In this document: positions 46,371-55,267 of the stretch, one piece after another | Numbering within the stretch: the stretch's first letter is position 1 | How the letters are laid out: the number at the start of each line of letters is the position of its first letter | NCBI RefSeq assembly: GCF_001548035.1 | Contig: NZ_AP014723.1 | Span: forward strand, 1,984,001-2,048,000 | Direction: 5' to 3' | Source: Sulfurospirillum sp. UCH001 | Lineage (GTDB): Bacteria > Campylobacterota > Campylobacteria > Campylobacterales > Sulfurospirillaceae | DNA length: 64,000 bases | Position numbers and translations under genes: made by a program | The notes under the pieces: generated by a model | The model's input: the letters and a program-made list of their open reading frames with translations, nothing else | Database searches by the model: none | Told to the model about the DNA's origin: nothing

Positions 46371-48791
46371 CTAAAGCCTTTTTAGAACATTTTTAATACG
46401 CATCGAATTTCCAACCACAACCAGTGAACTTAAAGACATTGAAAGTGCCGCAAACAGCGGTATTACATAACCACTCATGGCTAAAGGAACAGTGATGACA
46501 TTGTAGAGAAGCGAAAAGAGCAAATTCTCTTTCACCACACGTAAGCTTTTGCGTGCGATGAGAAATGCTTCATATAGGCTATTGACGCTATCATTGGTCA
46601 GTACAACATCACTTACATCCACCGCAACATCCGCTCCACTTCCCATAGCAATGGCTATTTCACTCTGCGAAAGCGCTAGTGTATCGTTGATGCCATCTCC
46701 AGCCATGACCACCTTTTTACCTTCTCGGCGTAAAGCTTCGATATATGCTGCTTTTTCATGAGGTAAAAGTGCGGCTTCATACGTCTCAATGCCTGCTTCT
46801 TTTGCAATCTCTTGGGTAACTTTTAGATGATCTCCACTTAGCATGATAACATGCAGTCCAAGCTCTTTGAGCGCAGCAATACTCTCACAAGCGCCTTCTT
46901 TGAGGCTATCGCGTAATCCAAAGCTAGCAACCAACACACCATCAAGTGCAAAGAAGTAGTGACTTAAAGTGTCTAAATTGTGAGGTAACGCAACCATAAT
47001 GCCCTCTTCTTCCATCATTTTGGCATTGCCACCTAAAAGCTTATGTCCCTCAAAAAATGCCTTTACGCCTTTAGCTTCCACCGTTTTAATGTGCTCTAAC
47101 TGCTTCAATGCCAAAGTGGTCCCAGAGTCTTGTAAAAAACGTACAATGCCTTGGCTAATAGGATGTGTCGAACTGCTCACCAACGCATACAACAAAGAGT
47201 GGTCAAAATTGTGCAGATACAGATGTTCAACAACTTCTGGCTTTCCTTTGGTTATCGTTCCTGTTTTATCAAGGACTAATGTATCGCACTTTGCCATACT
47301 TTCTATAAAGCCTGCTTCCTTAAATAAAATACCTCGCTTAGCTGCCAATCCTAGTCCTACCAATGTTGCCACAGGTGTTGCCAAAGAGAGGGCACAAGGG
47401 CACGCAATGACAATAACAGAAATGGCAATAATTAAACCTGTTTCAAATGAACTACTCTGATAAGACCAAAACAGCAATGTCGAAAATGCTAAGAGCAAGA
47501 TGGTTCTGGAAAAATATCCTGAAATTTGATTGGCGAGTTTTTCAATTTTTGGCTTTTTATTCATGGCATCTTCGAGCAATGTCACGAGCTTTGAAAGCAT
47601 CGAGGAAGAGAATGTATTGGTCGCTTGGTAGCGAATAACACTGTCTAAACAAATGGAACCACTTAGGATTTTATCGCCTTTTTGTGCGAGTACAGGGATG
47701 GATTCGCCACTTAAACGAGAAAGATCAAAAGAGCCCTCGCCTTCAAGAATTATGCCATCAATTGCAACTTTATCGCCTGCTCTTACTTCAATGATTTCGC
47801 CTACTTCAATGCTCTCCACACTGGTTAAAATCTTCTCATCCCCTTTAATGAGTGTTACCTCTGTCGGCATAGCGCTTCCAAACGCATCAAGCGTATCGAC
47901 TGCTTTTTTCTTGGTTAAAACTTCTAAGTATTTCCCTGCAAACACGAAGGTGATAATCATCGTCACGGAATCAAAATAAACCTCGGCATTACGAGAGAAC
48001 ATCGCATAAAGGGAAAAAATATACGTTAGTGTTGCCCCTGTCGCCACTAAAAAGTCCATCGTTATATAACGATGTTTAATGCCATAGTAGGCCCCTTTGA
48101 AATAAATCGAACCTGTATAAAAAAGCGTTGGTGTCGCTAAAATAAACTCCGCAAAATTGAGAATGTTTTTAATATTGCTTTCCATACCCGTGAAGTACCC
48201 TGCGTACTGCGCGATAGCAATCCACATGACATTCATGGTCGCGAAAATACCTACAAGTAGTTTAGAATAATACTCCCTGCGCTGCGCGGTTGCTCTTTCT
48301 TCTCCACTTTTAGGGTCGTACGGATAGGCGTTATAGCCAATGCTACGAATGGTTTCAATAATCTGTGAGAGCTTAATCAATGAACCATCCCACACAATTT
48401 TTGCTTTATGGTTCGTATAGTTAATGCTCACTTCAACAATGCCTTCTTGCTTGGAAAGCACTTTTTCATTCAACCACACACATGCGCTGCAATGAATTCC
48501 TTCTATAATGAGAGCAATCTCATTTAAACCTTCTTTTGTGGTTTTAACATATTTAGAGATAAAGCCATCCAAGTCAAAACGACTGGCATCATCCATGGTT
48601 GCTTTAGGGGGTTCAAGGGTAGTGTCGCCCATCTTTTTATAAAAAGTGTCAAGCCCTTCATCTTTTAAAAGATGAAAAACACCTTGACATCCCTTGCAGC
48701 AAAAAAATTTGGGAGTTTGAAAAGTTGTGTCTTGAAGTAACATAGAAGAGTCATATTCTAAATGGCAGTGATCGCAACGTTGTTTGCTCAT
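46371..48791 (-). CDS. ccoI: Copper-translocating P-type ATPase CcoI (FixI)
   Basis: An 806-residue P1B-ATPase with the CcoI layout: an N-terminal cysteine-rich part (CDHCH at 6-10 and CCKGC at 31-35), one HMA domain with CSAC at 101-104, eight membrane helices with the metal site CPC in ACPCALSLATP, the phosphorylation motif DKTGTITKG (about 507) and GDGINDTLALSQS. It exports copper across the inner membrane for CuB insertion into cbb3 oxidase. The gene with ccoS forms an operon with a structured leader of about 110 bases. Confidence 0.93.
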   Translation of the reverse strand: MSKQRCDHCHLEYDSSMLLQDTTFQTPKFFCCKGCQGVFHLLKDEGLDTFYKKMGDTTLEPPKATMDDASRFDLDGFISKYVKTTKEGLNEIALIIEGIHCSACVWLNEKVLSKQEGIVEVSINYTNHKAKIVWDGSLIKLSQIIETIRSIGYNAYPYDPKSGEERATAQRREYYSKLLVGIFATMNVMWIAIAQYAGYFTGMESNIKNILNFAEFILATPTLFYTGSIYFKGAYYGIKHRYITMDFLVATGATLTYIFSLYAMFSRNAEVYFDSVTMIITFVFAGKYLEVLTKKKAVDTLDAFGSAMPTEVTLIKGDEKILTSVESIEVGEIIEVRAGDKVAIDGIILEGEGSFDLSRLSGESIPVLAQKGDKILSGSICLDSVIRYQATNTFSSSMLSKLVTLLEDAMNKKPKIEKLANQISGYFSRTILLLAFSTLLFWSYQSSSFETGLIIAISVIVIACPCALSLATPVATLVGLGLAAKRGILFKEAGFIESMAKCDTLVLDKTGTITKGKPEVVEHLYLHNFDHSLLYALVSSSTHPISQGIVRFLQDSGTTLALKQLEHIKTVEAKGVKAFFEGHKLLGGNAKMMEEEGIMVALPHNLDTLSHYFFALDGVLVASFGLRDSLKEGACESIAALKELGLHVIMLSGDHLKVTQEIAKEAGIETYEAALLPHEKAAYIEALRREGKKVVMAGDGINDTLALSQSEIAIAMGSGADVAVDVSDVVLTNDSVNSLYEAFLIARKSLRVVKENLLFSLLYNVITVPLAMSGYVIPLFAALSMSLSSLVVVGNSMRIKNVLKRL

Positions 48792-48908
48792 ATTAATCTT
48801 TCATTTTTTTTACACGCTTCCCAAGCAAAGCTTGAAGAACTACGCTAACCGCTATGGTACTGAAGCTTGCCTCATGCTGAGGCAGAAACTTTTTTGTAAT
48901 TAAAAATT
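48792..48908 (-). promoter_or_regulatory. Structured 5' leader of ccoI
   Basis: Between a minus-strand TATAAT and the ccoI start lies about 110 bases with two inverted repeats: TGCCTCA-tgc-TGAGGCA (48868-48884) and AAGC-based arms around 48816-48836 (CAAGC-TTT-GCTTG read on the minus strand). A run of eight T residues on the plus strand near 48804 precedes the start codon on the minus strand. On the plus strand the first hairpin is followed by TTTTTT (48890-48895) and looks like a terminator, but no plus-strand gene ends here. A regulatory leader or a small RNA is possible. Confidence 0.4.
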
Positions 48909-48914
48909 ATTATA
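48909..48914 (-). promoter_or_regulatory. -10 element of ccoI
   Basis: Perfect TATAAT on the minus strand, about 120 bases upstream of the ccoI start codon, in the context CGCTATAATAATTTTT. Confidence 0.5.
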
Positions 48915-49015
48915 GCGTGACTTTTTTGTGATGAACCTGATACGAAAGTGTGCTTAATTTTTTTTTCAAAACCTTTGTGCTAAAGTGCCATCCCTACATG
49001 AAAATGTAAGTATCT

Positions 49016-50455
49016 ATGGCTCAAGGGAAAGTAGTGGAGAATCTCAAAAGACTCTATGTCAAAGCAGGACTTTTCCTAGCTATTGCATTGTGTCCTATTT
49101 ACATTTCAATGTGGTACAATCAACACATTCTAGCCTCTATCTTTCTTACCCTTATGTCAAGTCTCAGCTTCTACTTTGTGATAAAACTACTTAAAAGTAA
49201 CACTAAACTTAAAAATGAATTACGGAAAAACCTCTATATCGACCTCAACACCAAGCTTCCAAACCGCCTTAAACTTCTCAAAGACAACAAAAAGCTAGAT
49301 CCAAATATCGATTCGACACTTATTATTATCAACATTGACTCTTTTCAAAACACAAACAATTTTTACGGGCATAACTTTGGAGATAAATTTTTAAAAGTTA
49401 TCGGTGAGTGGCTTTCAAACAACCTTCCACCTGTTGAGGCTTCATTGTATAAATTTGAAGCTGATATATACGCCATTCTCATTCGTGTTCCTTTTAGCGA
49501 ATACAACCTCAAGAAATACCTTAAAAAGATCTCGATGAAAATTACCAAAGATCGCATTATTTGCGATGATGTTGAAGTAGACACCACACTCAGCATTGGT
49601 GCACATCAAGGCAAAAAAAGCCTTTTAAAGCTTGCATCTATCGCGTGTAAAGAGGCCAAAAATAAACGTCTTTCATATATGATTTACGATAAAAGCAGCC
49701 ACAAAGAAGCCGAATACCACCACAACATGACCATGAATCATACCCTTAAAGAAGCCCTTGCAAAAGATTATGTGGTACCTTTTTTCCAACCCATCCTTAA
49801 CCTTCGCACAAATGAAATTGAAAAATTCGAAACACTGATGCGGATTAAAAAAGAAAATGGCAATTATTATGTGCCAGCAGAATTTCTAGAGGTTGCTAAA
49901 CATTCCAAAATTTATTCAAAACTCTCGATGTCTCTGATTCAAAAAGCGTTTGAAACGTTTCAAATTTCTTCCAGTGGTTTTTCCATTAACCTCTCTTATC
50001 TTGATATGACGAACATTGTAACAACAACCTTTATCATAGAGAAACTTGAAGAGTTCAACGTAGGACCATGGGTCATCTTTGAAATTTTAGAGAGTGATGG
50101 TATTGAAAACTATGAAGCCATTGCAAAGTTTATTGACCAAGTCAAATCTTACGGTGCGAAAATTGCCATTGATGATTTTGGTGCAGGCTACTCTAACTTT
50201 GAGCGCCTTACAGAACTAAGGGTTGATTTTATAAAGATCGATGGAAGCCTCATCAAAAACATCCATCAAAATGAAGAGACAAAGATTATCGTTAAAACCA
50301 TTGTAAATTTTGCGAAAGAGCTCAATATCAAAACCATTGCTGAGTATGTTCACTCCAATGAAGTGCTTATGTGTGTCAATGAAATTGGAATTGATTATGC
50401 GCAGGGTTTTTACATTGGAAAACCGCATCCTGAACTTCCTACTAACGCGCAGTAA
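49016..50455 (+). CDS. c-di-GMP phosphodiesterase, EAL domain with degenerate GGDEF
   Basis: A 479-residue protein with two N-terminal membrane helices (about 17-30 and 39-58). The GGDEF-like domain (about 70-230) has lost its signature, reading FEADI at 147-151, so it cannot be an active cyclase. The EAL domain (about 240-470) retains the residues needed for hydrolysis: E272 (in ETL), N325, E359, D386 and D387 (DDFGAGYS), K407 and E443. It should therefore degrade c-di-GMP to pGpG, perhaps with GTP binding to the dead GGDEF part as a control. Its tail overlaps the convergent EamA gene by 14 bases. The ribosome site is weak. Confidence 0.85.
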   Translation: MAQGKVVENLKRLYVKAGLFLAIALCPIYISMWYNQHILASIFLTLMSSLSFYFVIKLLKSNTKLKNELRKNLYIDLNTKLPNRLKLLKDNKKLDPNIDSTLIIINIDSFQNTNNFYGHNFGDKFLKVIGEWLSNNLPPVEASLYKFEADIYAILIRVPFSEYNLKKYLKKISMKITKDRIICDDVEVDTTLSIGAHQGKKSLLKLASIACKEAKNKRLSYMIYDKSSHKEAEYHHNMTMNHTLKEALAKDYVVPFFQPILNLRTNEIEKFETLMRIKKENGNYYVPAEFLEVAKHSKIYSKLSMSLIQKAFETFQISSSGFSINLSYLDMTNIVTTTFIIEKLEEFNVGPWVIFEILESDGIENYEAIAKFIDQVKSYGAKIAIDDFGAGYSNFERLTELRVDFIKIDGSLIKNIHQNEETKIIVKTIVNFAKELNIKTIAEYVHSNEVLMCVNEIGIDYAQGFYIGKPHPELPTNAQ

Positions 50456-51332
50456 CCTTTTTAACACGTAAACAAAGATATATTCCCCCAAAGATAAAAA
50501 CGATACCCCCTAAATGGTACCACTCCAATCGTTCATCTAAAAATATATAGGCTAAAAAACTTCCAAACAATGGCATCAAATGGGTAAATTGACCTGTCTT
50601 ATCCGCCCCTATCTGCGCTATACCCTTATGCCATAAGTAGTAACATAAAATTGAAGTAACAAGCACCACATACGCAATCACCCAAGCGTAGTTACAAAGT
50701 ATCATGACTTCACGCTCTAAGCTATAACCTTGTGCCATATAAAAAGGCAAAAGCATGATTACGCCTAAACACACCGTTGTGATAAAAAATTCAAAACTGC
50801 TCAATGACGTTGGACGAAATTTGACTAAGACGCTGTAACTTGCCCAACATAATGACGATGCAATCACCCATAAATCGCCCGAATTGAAACGCAACGAGAA
50901 AATACTCTGCATATCTCCTTTAAGCACTAAAAAAATAACACCAAACGTTGAAAAGACAATACCAACAATCTGTCGTGATGAAATCGAAGTTTTAAGGATG
51001 AGAAACGAAAGAAAAAGAATAATAATAGGAATAGAAGAGTTAATCAACAAAGCATTGGTCGCCGTAGTGTATTGCAATCCAATGTAAAGCAGTGTATTAA
51101 AACCTGCAATACCCAGTGCTGAGAGAAGAGCTAAAATCCAAAAATGATGTTTTAGTGCTGTCCAAATTTTTTTACCATGAAAAAGCAAAAAAGGAAGTGT
51201 GACCACAAAAACACCAAGCCATCGAAAAAAGGCTAACTCCCATGGCTCAATAGCACCTGCGACAAAACGCCCGAGTACAAAGTTTGCAGACCAAAAAAGC
51301 ACACACAATACCAAAAGAACATAGACTTGCAT
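50442..51332 (-). CDS. EamA/DMT family transporter
   Basis: A 296-residue membrane protein of the drug/metabolite transporter type: ten predicted membrane helices in two EamA repeats, with the WxxNFVLGR stretch at the N-terminus (WSANFVLGRFVA), a conserved P-x-x-x-A-F/L-RW (ELAFFRWLGVF) and a second repeat starting at GDLWVIASSLCWASYSVL. Substrates in this family vary (amino acids, metabolites) and cannot be told here. It stands alone on the minus strand between plus-strand genes. Confidence 0.87.
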   Translation of the reverse strand: MQVYVLLVLCVLFWSANFVLGRFVAGAIEPWELAFFRWLGVFVVTLPFLLFHGKKIWTALKHHFWILALLSALGIAGFNTLLYIGLQYTTATNALLINSSIPIIILFLSFLILKTSISSRQIVGIVFSTFGVIFLVLKGDMQSIFSLRFNSGDLWVIASSLCWASYSVLVKFRPTSLSSFEFFITTVCLGVIMLLPFYMAQGYSLEREVMILCNYAWVIAYVVLVTSILCYYLWHKGIAQIGADKTGQFTHLMPLFGSFLAYIFLDERLEWYHLGGIVFIFGGIYLCLRVKKVTAR

Positions 51333-51394
51333 TTTTATCCTTTATCATGAAAGAGGATTATAACAAATATAACGCCTTTGCAACAGACGCGCTA

Positions 51395-51400
51395 TACAAT
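51395..51400 (+). promoter_or_regulatory. -10 element of the HD-GYP gene
   Basis: TACAAT in CTATACAATTTTC, 35 bases before the ATG, with AAGGAG at 51422-51427 seven bases before the start. Confidence 0.5.
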
Positions 51401-51434
51401 TTTCATGTAGAAAGGATTTTCAAGGAGATTCATC

Positions 51435-52649
51435 ATGCACAATCAACTTAATTTACGAGAGCTTACCTACGCACTCTCAACCGCACTTGATTATGTGAGC
51501 ATTGATGACACCACACACGGAAAACGTGTAGCCTACATTGCGTGTGAAATAGGCAAAAAACTAGGATGGCGTCAATCAAAACTCGATAAAGTCATGCTCA
51601 TGGCTATGCTACATGATTGTGGCGTTTCATCAACTGAAATGCACGATTGTCTTATCAATTATCTTGATTGGGAAGATTCCTACTTGCACTGTGCACGTGG
51701 AGCCTCTTTGCTCAAAGACGTTCCTATTTACAGTGATTTTGCAGATGTCATTGCTTTTCATCATACTTGTTGGGAGCACTTTTTACCTCATATTGATGAA
51801 GAAATAAAGCTCTATGCAAATCTCATTTATCTAAGTGATCGCATTGATGCAATGCACGTAAAATTTGGAGCGCAACTTAGCCATGAAAAAGAGCATATTC
51901 GAGCGACCATAAAAAAAGAAACACCTTCTATGTTTTCACCAAAACTCACAGAAGCTTTTATACAGCTCTCCTATACCGATCAGTTTTGGTACTATTTAGA
52001 GCCAGACGCCATTCATTATTATTTTAGAGATTGGATCGATCATGGAGAAATCCTTGCTGTATCATTTGAGCTTCTCAAAAAAATTGCACTCATGTTTGCA
52101 GACATTGTCGATGCAAAAATCCCTTACCAAAAACACCATACGTTAAAAGTAGCAACTCTAGCGCGTTATATCGCAGAATTATGCGAGCTTACGCTACAAG
52201 AAAAAGAAGCCGTTGAGATAGCGGCTCTGTTACATGATTTGGGAAAATTACGTATCCCTGATGAAACGCTTCTCAAGACAACACCTCTCAATGAAAAAGA
52301 GATACGCCAAATCAGAAGGCATGGATTTGATGCACAAATTATTTTAGGACAGATCAAAGGTTTTGAAAAAATAGCACAAATTGTTTCCATGCATCATGAA
52401 ACACTTGATGCCAAAGGCTATCCAGCAAATCTTGAAGAGGCAAAAATTCCGCTTGAGGCGCGTATTGTCTATCTTGCAAATACCTTTGTCAATCTTATCA
52501 ATCAAGAAAATGCAGAGCACATTTTACATCCTAAAGAGCTCTGTGAAACCTTGGAGAAAATGGCCAATGAACATCAAGTGGATTCAGTCATTGTAAATAC
52601 CATAACAACGCATTTTGAAAGCTGTTATGCAAAAGTATCATTTACGTAA
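51435..52649 (+). CDS. Tandem HD / HD-GYP domain phosphodiesterase
   Basis: A 404-residue cytoplasmic protein with two HD domains. The N-terminal one (about 20-150) has MLHDCG and an AFHH motif; the C-terminal one (about 220-390) is a full HD-GYP domain with LLHDLGKLRIPD and HHETLDAKGYP. HD-GYP enzymes hydrolyse c-di-GMP to pGpG or GMP. There is no receiver or membrane part, so the first HD domain may be a sensor or dimerisation module. It is one of three c-di-GMP genes in 6 kb. Confidence 0.87.
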   Translation: MHNQLNLRELTYALSTALDYVSIDDTTHGKRVAYIACEIGKKLGWRQSKLDKVMLMAMLHDCGVSSTEMHDCLINYLDWEDSYLHCARGASLLKDVPIYSDFADVIAFHHTCWEHFLPHIDEEIKLYANLIYLSDRIDAMHVKFGAQLSHEKEHIRATIKKETPSMFSPKLTEAFIQLSYTDQFWYYLEPDAIHYYFRDWIDHGEILAVSFELLKKIALMFADIVDAKIPYQKHHTLKVATLARYIAELCELTLQEKEAVEIAALLHDLGKLRIPDETLLKTTPLNEKEIRQIRRHGFDAQIILGQIKGFEKIAQIVSMHHETLDAKGYPANLEEAKIPLEARIVYLANTFVNLINQENAEHILHPKELCETLEKMANEHQVDSVIVNTITTHFESCYAKVSFT

Positions 52650-52699
52650 TATATGTCACACGTTATCCATAAAACTATCACTCTTTTTGGCAGATTGTG

Positions 52700-52705
52700 A
52701 TAAAA
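52700..52705 (+). promoter_or_regulatory. Possible -10 element of the diguanylate cyclase gene
   Basis: TAAAAT, 35 bases before the preferred ATG. It overlaps the right arm of an inverted repeat, TATCAC (52676-52681) and GTGATA (52697-52702), which could be an operator. Confidence 0.4.
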
Positions 52706-52739
52706 TGAATTGGTTAGTGTTTAAAGAAAGGGTTTGCCC

Positions 52740-55196
52740 ATGAGAGTGCTTATCTTTTATATCTTTTTTTACACAACACTTTTCGCAAACCATATGCTTG
52801 AACCTATTTCTGTGCAATTAGCATGGCTTCATCAATTTCAATCAGCAGGATTTTATGTCGCAAAGGAAAAAGGGTTTTACGAAGAACTTGACCTCAATGT
52901 GACGATTAAAGAGTATCAACAAGGGATGAATGTTGTCAATTCCGTAGTCAGTAAAGAAAGTACCTATGGTGTTGGTAAATCTTCTTTGGTTATTGATCGA
53001 AACAACGGAAAGCCTGTAGTTGCACTAATGGCACTTTTTCAACACTCACCTTCTGTACTCATCTCCACAAACCCTGTCATTAAAACGCCCAAAGACCTTT
53101 TCAATCGTCTTGTCATGATGAGCTTTGAGGAGTCCAACTCTGCCGCTATTATTTCTATGCTTATGAGCAATGGTATTAAAAAAGAAGATATCTTTTTACA
53201 AGAGCATAGCTTTAAACTTGATGACCTCATTAATCTTAGAACCGATGCCATGGCATGTTATATTTCGAATGAGCCTTTTATTCTCAAAGAACGCAATATC
53301 CCTCATACGATCTTAAATCCAAAAGAATATGGTTTTGATTTTTATGGAGACATACTTTTCACCACAGATAATGAGATTGCATTTCACAAAGAACGTGCAA
53401 AACGTTTTTATAATGCGACAAAGCAAGGATGGGAATGGGCATTTGATCATATCGAAGAGACAGCTCAACTCATTTATGACAAATACAATACGCAAAATAA
53501 AACCCTTGCGGCACTCATTTATGAAGGCTATACCCTGAAAAGTCTTGCCTTTGACGAGGGAAAACCATTTGGAGTTCTTGAACCTAAAAAGTTTGATGAT
53601 ATTTCTAGTATCTATAAGATCAGTGGTCTCCTACAAAATGGCTATTCACTTGAAGGGTTTATTGATCCATTATACTTTGCGAAAAATGTTGTTAAAATAG
53701 GCATTTTAGCAAGTCGTGAAGAGACCGACATTGTACCTAAGACATGGCAAGAAAGCGCTCAATATCTCAGTGCACTCTTCCCTTCTCATCAATTCATTCT
53801 CTTACCTCTTAATTTTGAAGAGATGCAACAAAGTGTTCAAAAAGGAGATGTTGAATTTGTTATTGTCAATCCCATGTATGCCATTCAACTCGAACACTCC
53901 TTTGGACTTAGTCGTATTGCAACATTAAGTCCTCGCTATAAAAATCGCTACTACAGTGAATATGGCAGTGTCATCTTTACCAAAACATCTACTACTGAGA
54001 TTCAAAACTATCGCGATCTGAAAAATAAAAAGATAGGTGCGGTCTCCCCACGCTCTTTTGGTGGTTATCTTTTAGGCATGAAGGAGTTAGGAGATCACTC
54101 TTTACAAAAAGATGTTGTTTTTCTAAATACCCATTATAATGTTGTTAATGCTGTTTTAAATGGGAAAGTAGATGCAGGAATCGTCCGTACGGATGTGATA
54201 GAAAAAATGAGTGATGATGGTTTAATCACTCTAAGTGACATTAAAGTCTTAGGCGTTAAACACTACCCTGATTTTCCATTTGCTGTTAGCACCGAGCTCT
54301 ACCCTGAGTGGGTTTTGGCCAAAACACCGCATACATCAGAATATCTTACCAATGAAGTCCTCAGCACACTTTTAAAAATCTCCTCGTCGCCCAAACCAAA
54401 TCAAGCCTTTCGCCTTAAAACGCCTCTTGATTACTCAAAAGTGCATACCATCCTTAAAGAATTTAACATTTATCCTTACGAACAAGAACCTTATACATTC
54501 AAAGATGCCGTTTTAAAATATCGTTATATTTTTATAGGGCTTTTTATCATATTTGTGATTTCATTTGCATTTATGGCATACATACAGCGTCTTAATAAAA
54601 AGTTGCTCGAACGCAGCCAAGAAGTACAAAATTTCAATGATACATTGGAAAAAGAGGTTGAACAGCGCACGCATGAATTAAGCCTTTTAAATTCAAAACT
54701 CAAAGATCTCGCCAACACTGATGAGCTAACGAAAATCAATAACCGCAGGTACTTTTTGCTCATGGCAACGCAGTATTTTCATACGGCAAAACGTAATAAG
54801 ATGGAACTCCATATCCTCTCATTAGACATTGATTTCTTTAAACACGTTAATGACACTTACGGTCACGCTATGGGAGATGCCGTACTTAAATTTTTCTGTA
54901 AATGCATCAAAGAACTCATCCGACAAAGTGATCTTTTTGGGCGTATTGGTGGAGAGGAATTTTCTATTTGTATTCAAAACACTTCCTTAGAGGGAGCTCG
55001 TATCTTAGCTGAAAAGATACGCGAATGTATTGAAAGAGAAACAGGCAGTTCACAGAATCTTCCAGCCATTACCGTTAGTATTGGAATCAGTTCATTAAAA
55101 GAAGATGATAAAGAGGTATTTGACATCATAAAACGCTCCGATCAAGCGCTTTATGCGGCGAAGAAAAATGGTCGTAACCAAGTACAAATTCTCTAA
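52740..55196 (+). CDS. Diguanylate cyclase with two periplasmic substrate-binding domains
   Basis: About 818 residues from the ATG at 52740 (AAAGGG seven bases upstream; a TTG at 52734 is too close to that site). After a signal peptide comes an NMT1/THI5-like binding domain (about 25-310, with QLAWLHQFQSAGFYVAKEKGFY) and a PhnD-like domain (about 320-590, VKIGILASREETD and VGAVSPRSFGGY-type motifs). One membrane helix (about 600-622) and a coiled coil lead to a GGDEF domain with an intact GGEEF site and an I-site RQSD five residues upstream. It should make c-di-GMP in response to small ligands bound outside the membrane. Confidence 0.9.
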   Translation: MRVLIFYIFFYTTLFANHMLEPISVQLAWLHQFQSAGFYVAKEKGFYEELDLNVTIKEYQQGMNVVNSVVSKESTYGVGKSSLVIDRNNGKPVVALMALFQHSPSVLISTNPVIKTPKDLFNRLVMMSFEESNSAAIISMLMSNGIKKEDIFLQEHSFKLDDLINLRTDAMACYISNEPFILKERNIPHTILNPKEYGFDFYGDILFTTDNEIAFHKERAKRFYNATKQGWEWAFDHIEETAQLIYDKYNTQNKTLAALIYEGYTLKSLAFDEGKPFGVLEPKKFDDISSIYKISGLLQNGYSLEGFIDPLYFAKNVVKIGILASREETDIVPKTWQESAQYLSALFPSHQFILLPLNFEEMQQSVQKGDVEFVIVNPMYAIQLEHSFGLSRIATLSPRYKNRYYSEYGSVIFTKTSTTEIQNYRDLKNKKIGAVSPRSFGGYLLGMKELGDHSLQKDVVFLNTHYNVVNAVLNGKVDAGIVRTDVIEKMSDDGLITLSDIKVLGVKHYPDFPFAVSTELYPEWVLAKTPHTSEYLTNEVLSTLLKISSSPKPNQAFRLKTPLDYSKVHTILKEFNIYPYEQEPYTFKDAVLKYRYIFIGLFIIFVISFAFMAYIQRLNKKLLERSQEVQNFNDTLEKEVEQRTHELSLLNSKLKDLANTDELTKINNRRYFLLMATQYFHTAKRNKMELHILSLDIDFFKHVNDTYGHAMGDAVLKFFCKCIKELIRQSDLFGRIGGEEFSICIQNTSLEGARILAEKIRECIERETGSSQNLPAITVSIGISSLKEDDKEVFDIIKRSDQALYAAKKNGRNQVQIL

Positions 55197-55231
55197 CTTT
55201 TTAAATTAAGAGTTTATTTATCCGAGTTAGC

Positions 55232-55237
55232 TATAAT
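55232..55237 (+). promoter_or_regulatory. -10 element of tpx
   Basis: Perfect TATAAT in GCTATAATTTTT, 31 bases before the ATG, with AAAAGGA shortly before the start. Confidence 0.6.
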
Positions 55238-55267
55238 TTTTGAAAAACTTTCTTAAAAGGACACAGT

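Noticed and set aside
46999-47460. Open frame of 153 codons on the plus strand inside ccoI
   Set aside because: It is antisense to a conserved P-type ATPase, has no ribosome site and its product resembles nothing; such frames are common opposite well-used codons.
48792-48908. Signal recognition particle RNA, tmRNA or another known RNA upstream of ccoI
   Set aside because: The conserved GGAAGG-type core of SRP RNA and the tRNA-like ends of tmRNA are not present; only unassigned hairpins remain.
50442-50455. Tail-to-tail overlap of 14 bases between the EAL and EamA genes
   Set aside because: Such short convergent overlaps are common in compact genomes and no shared structure was visible.
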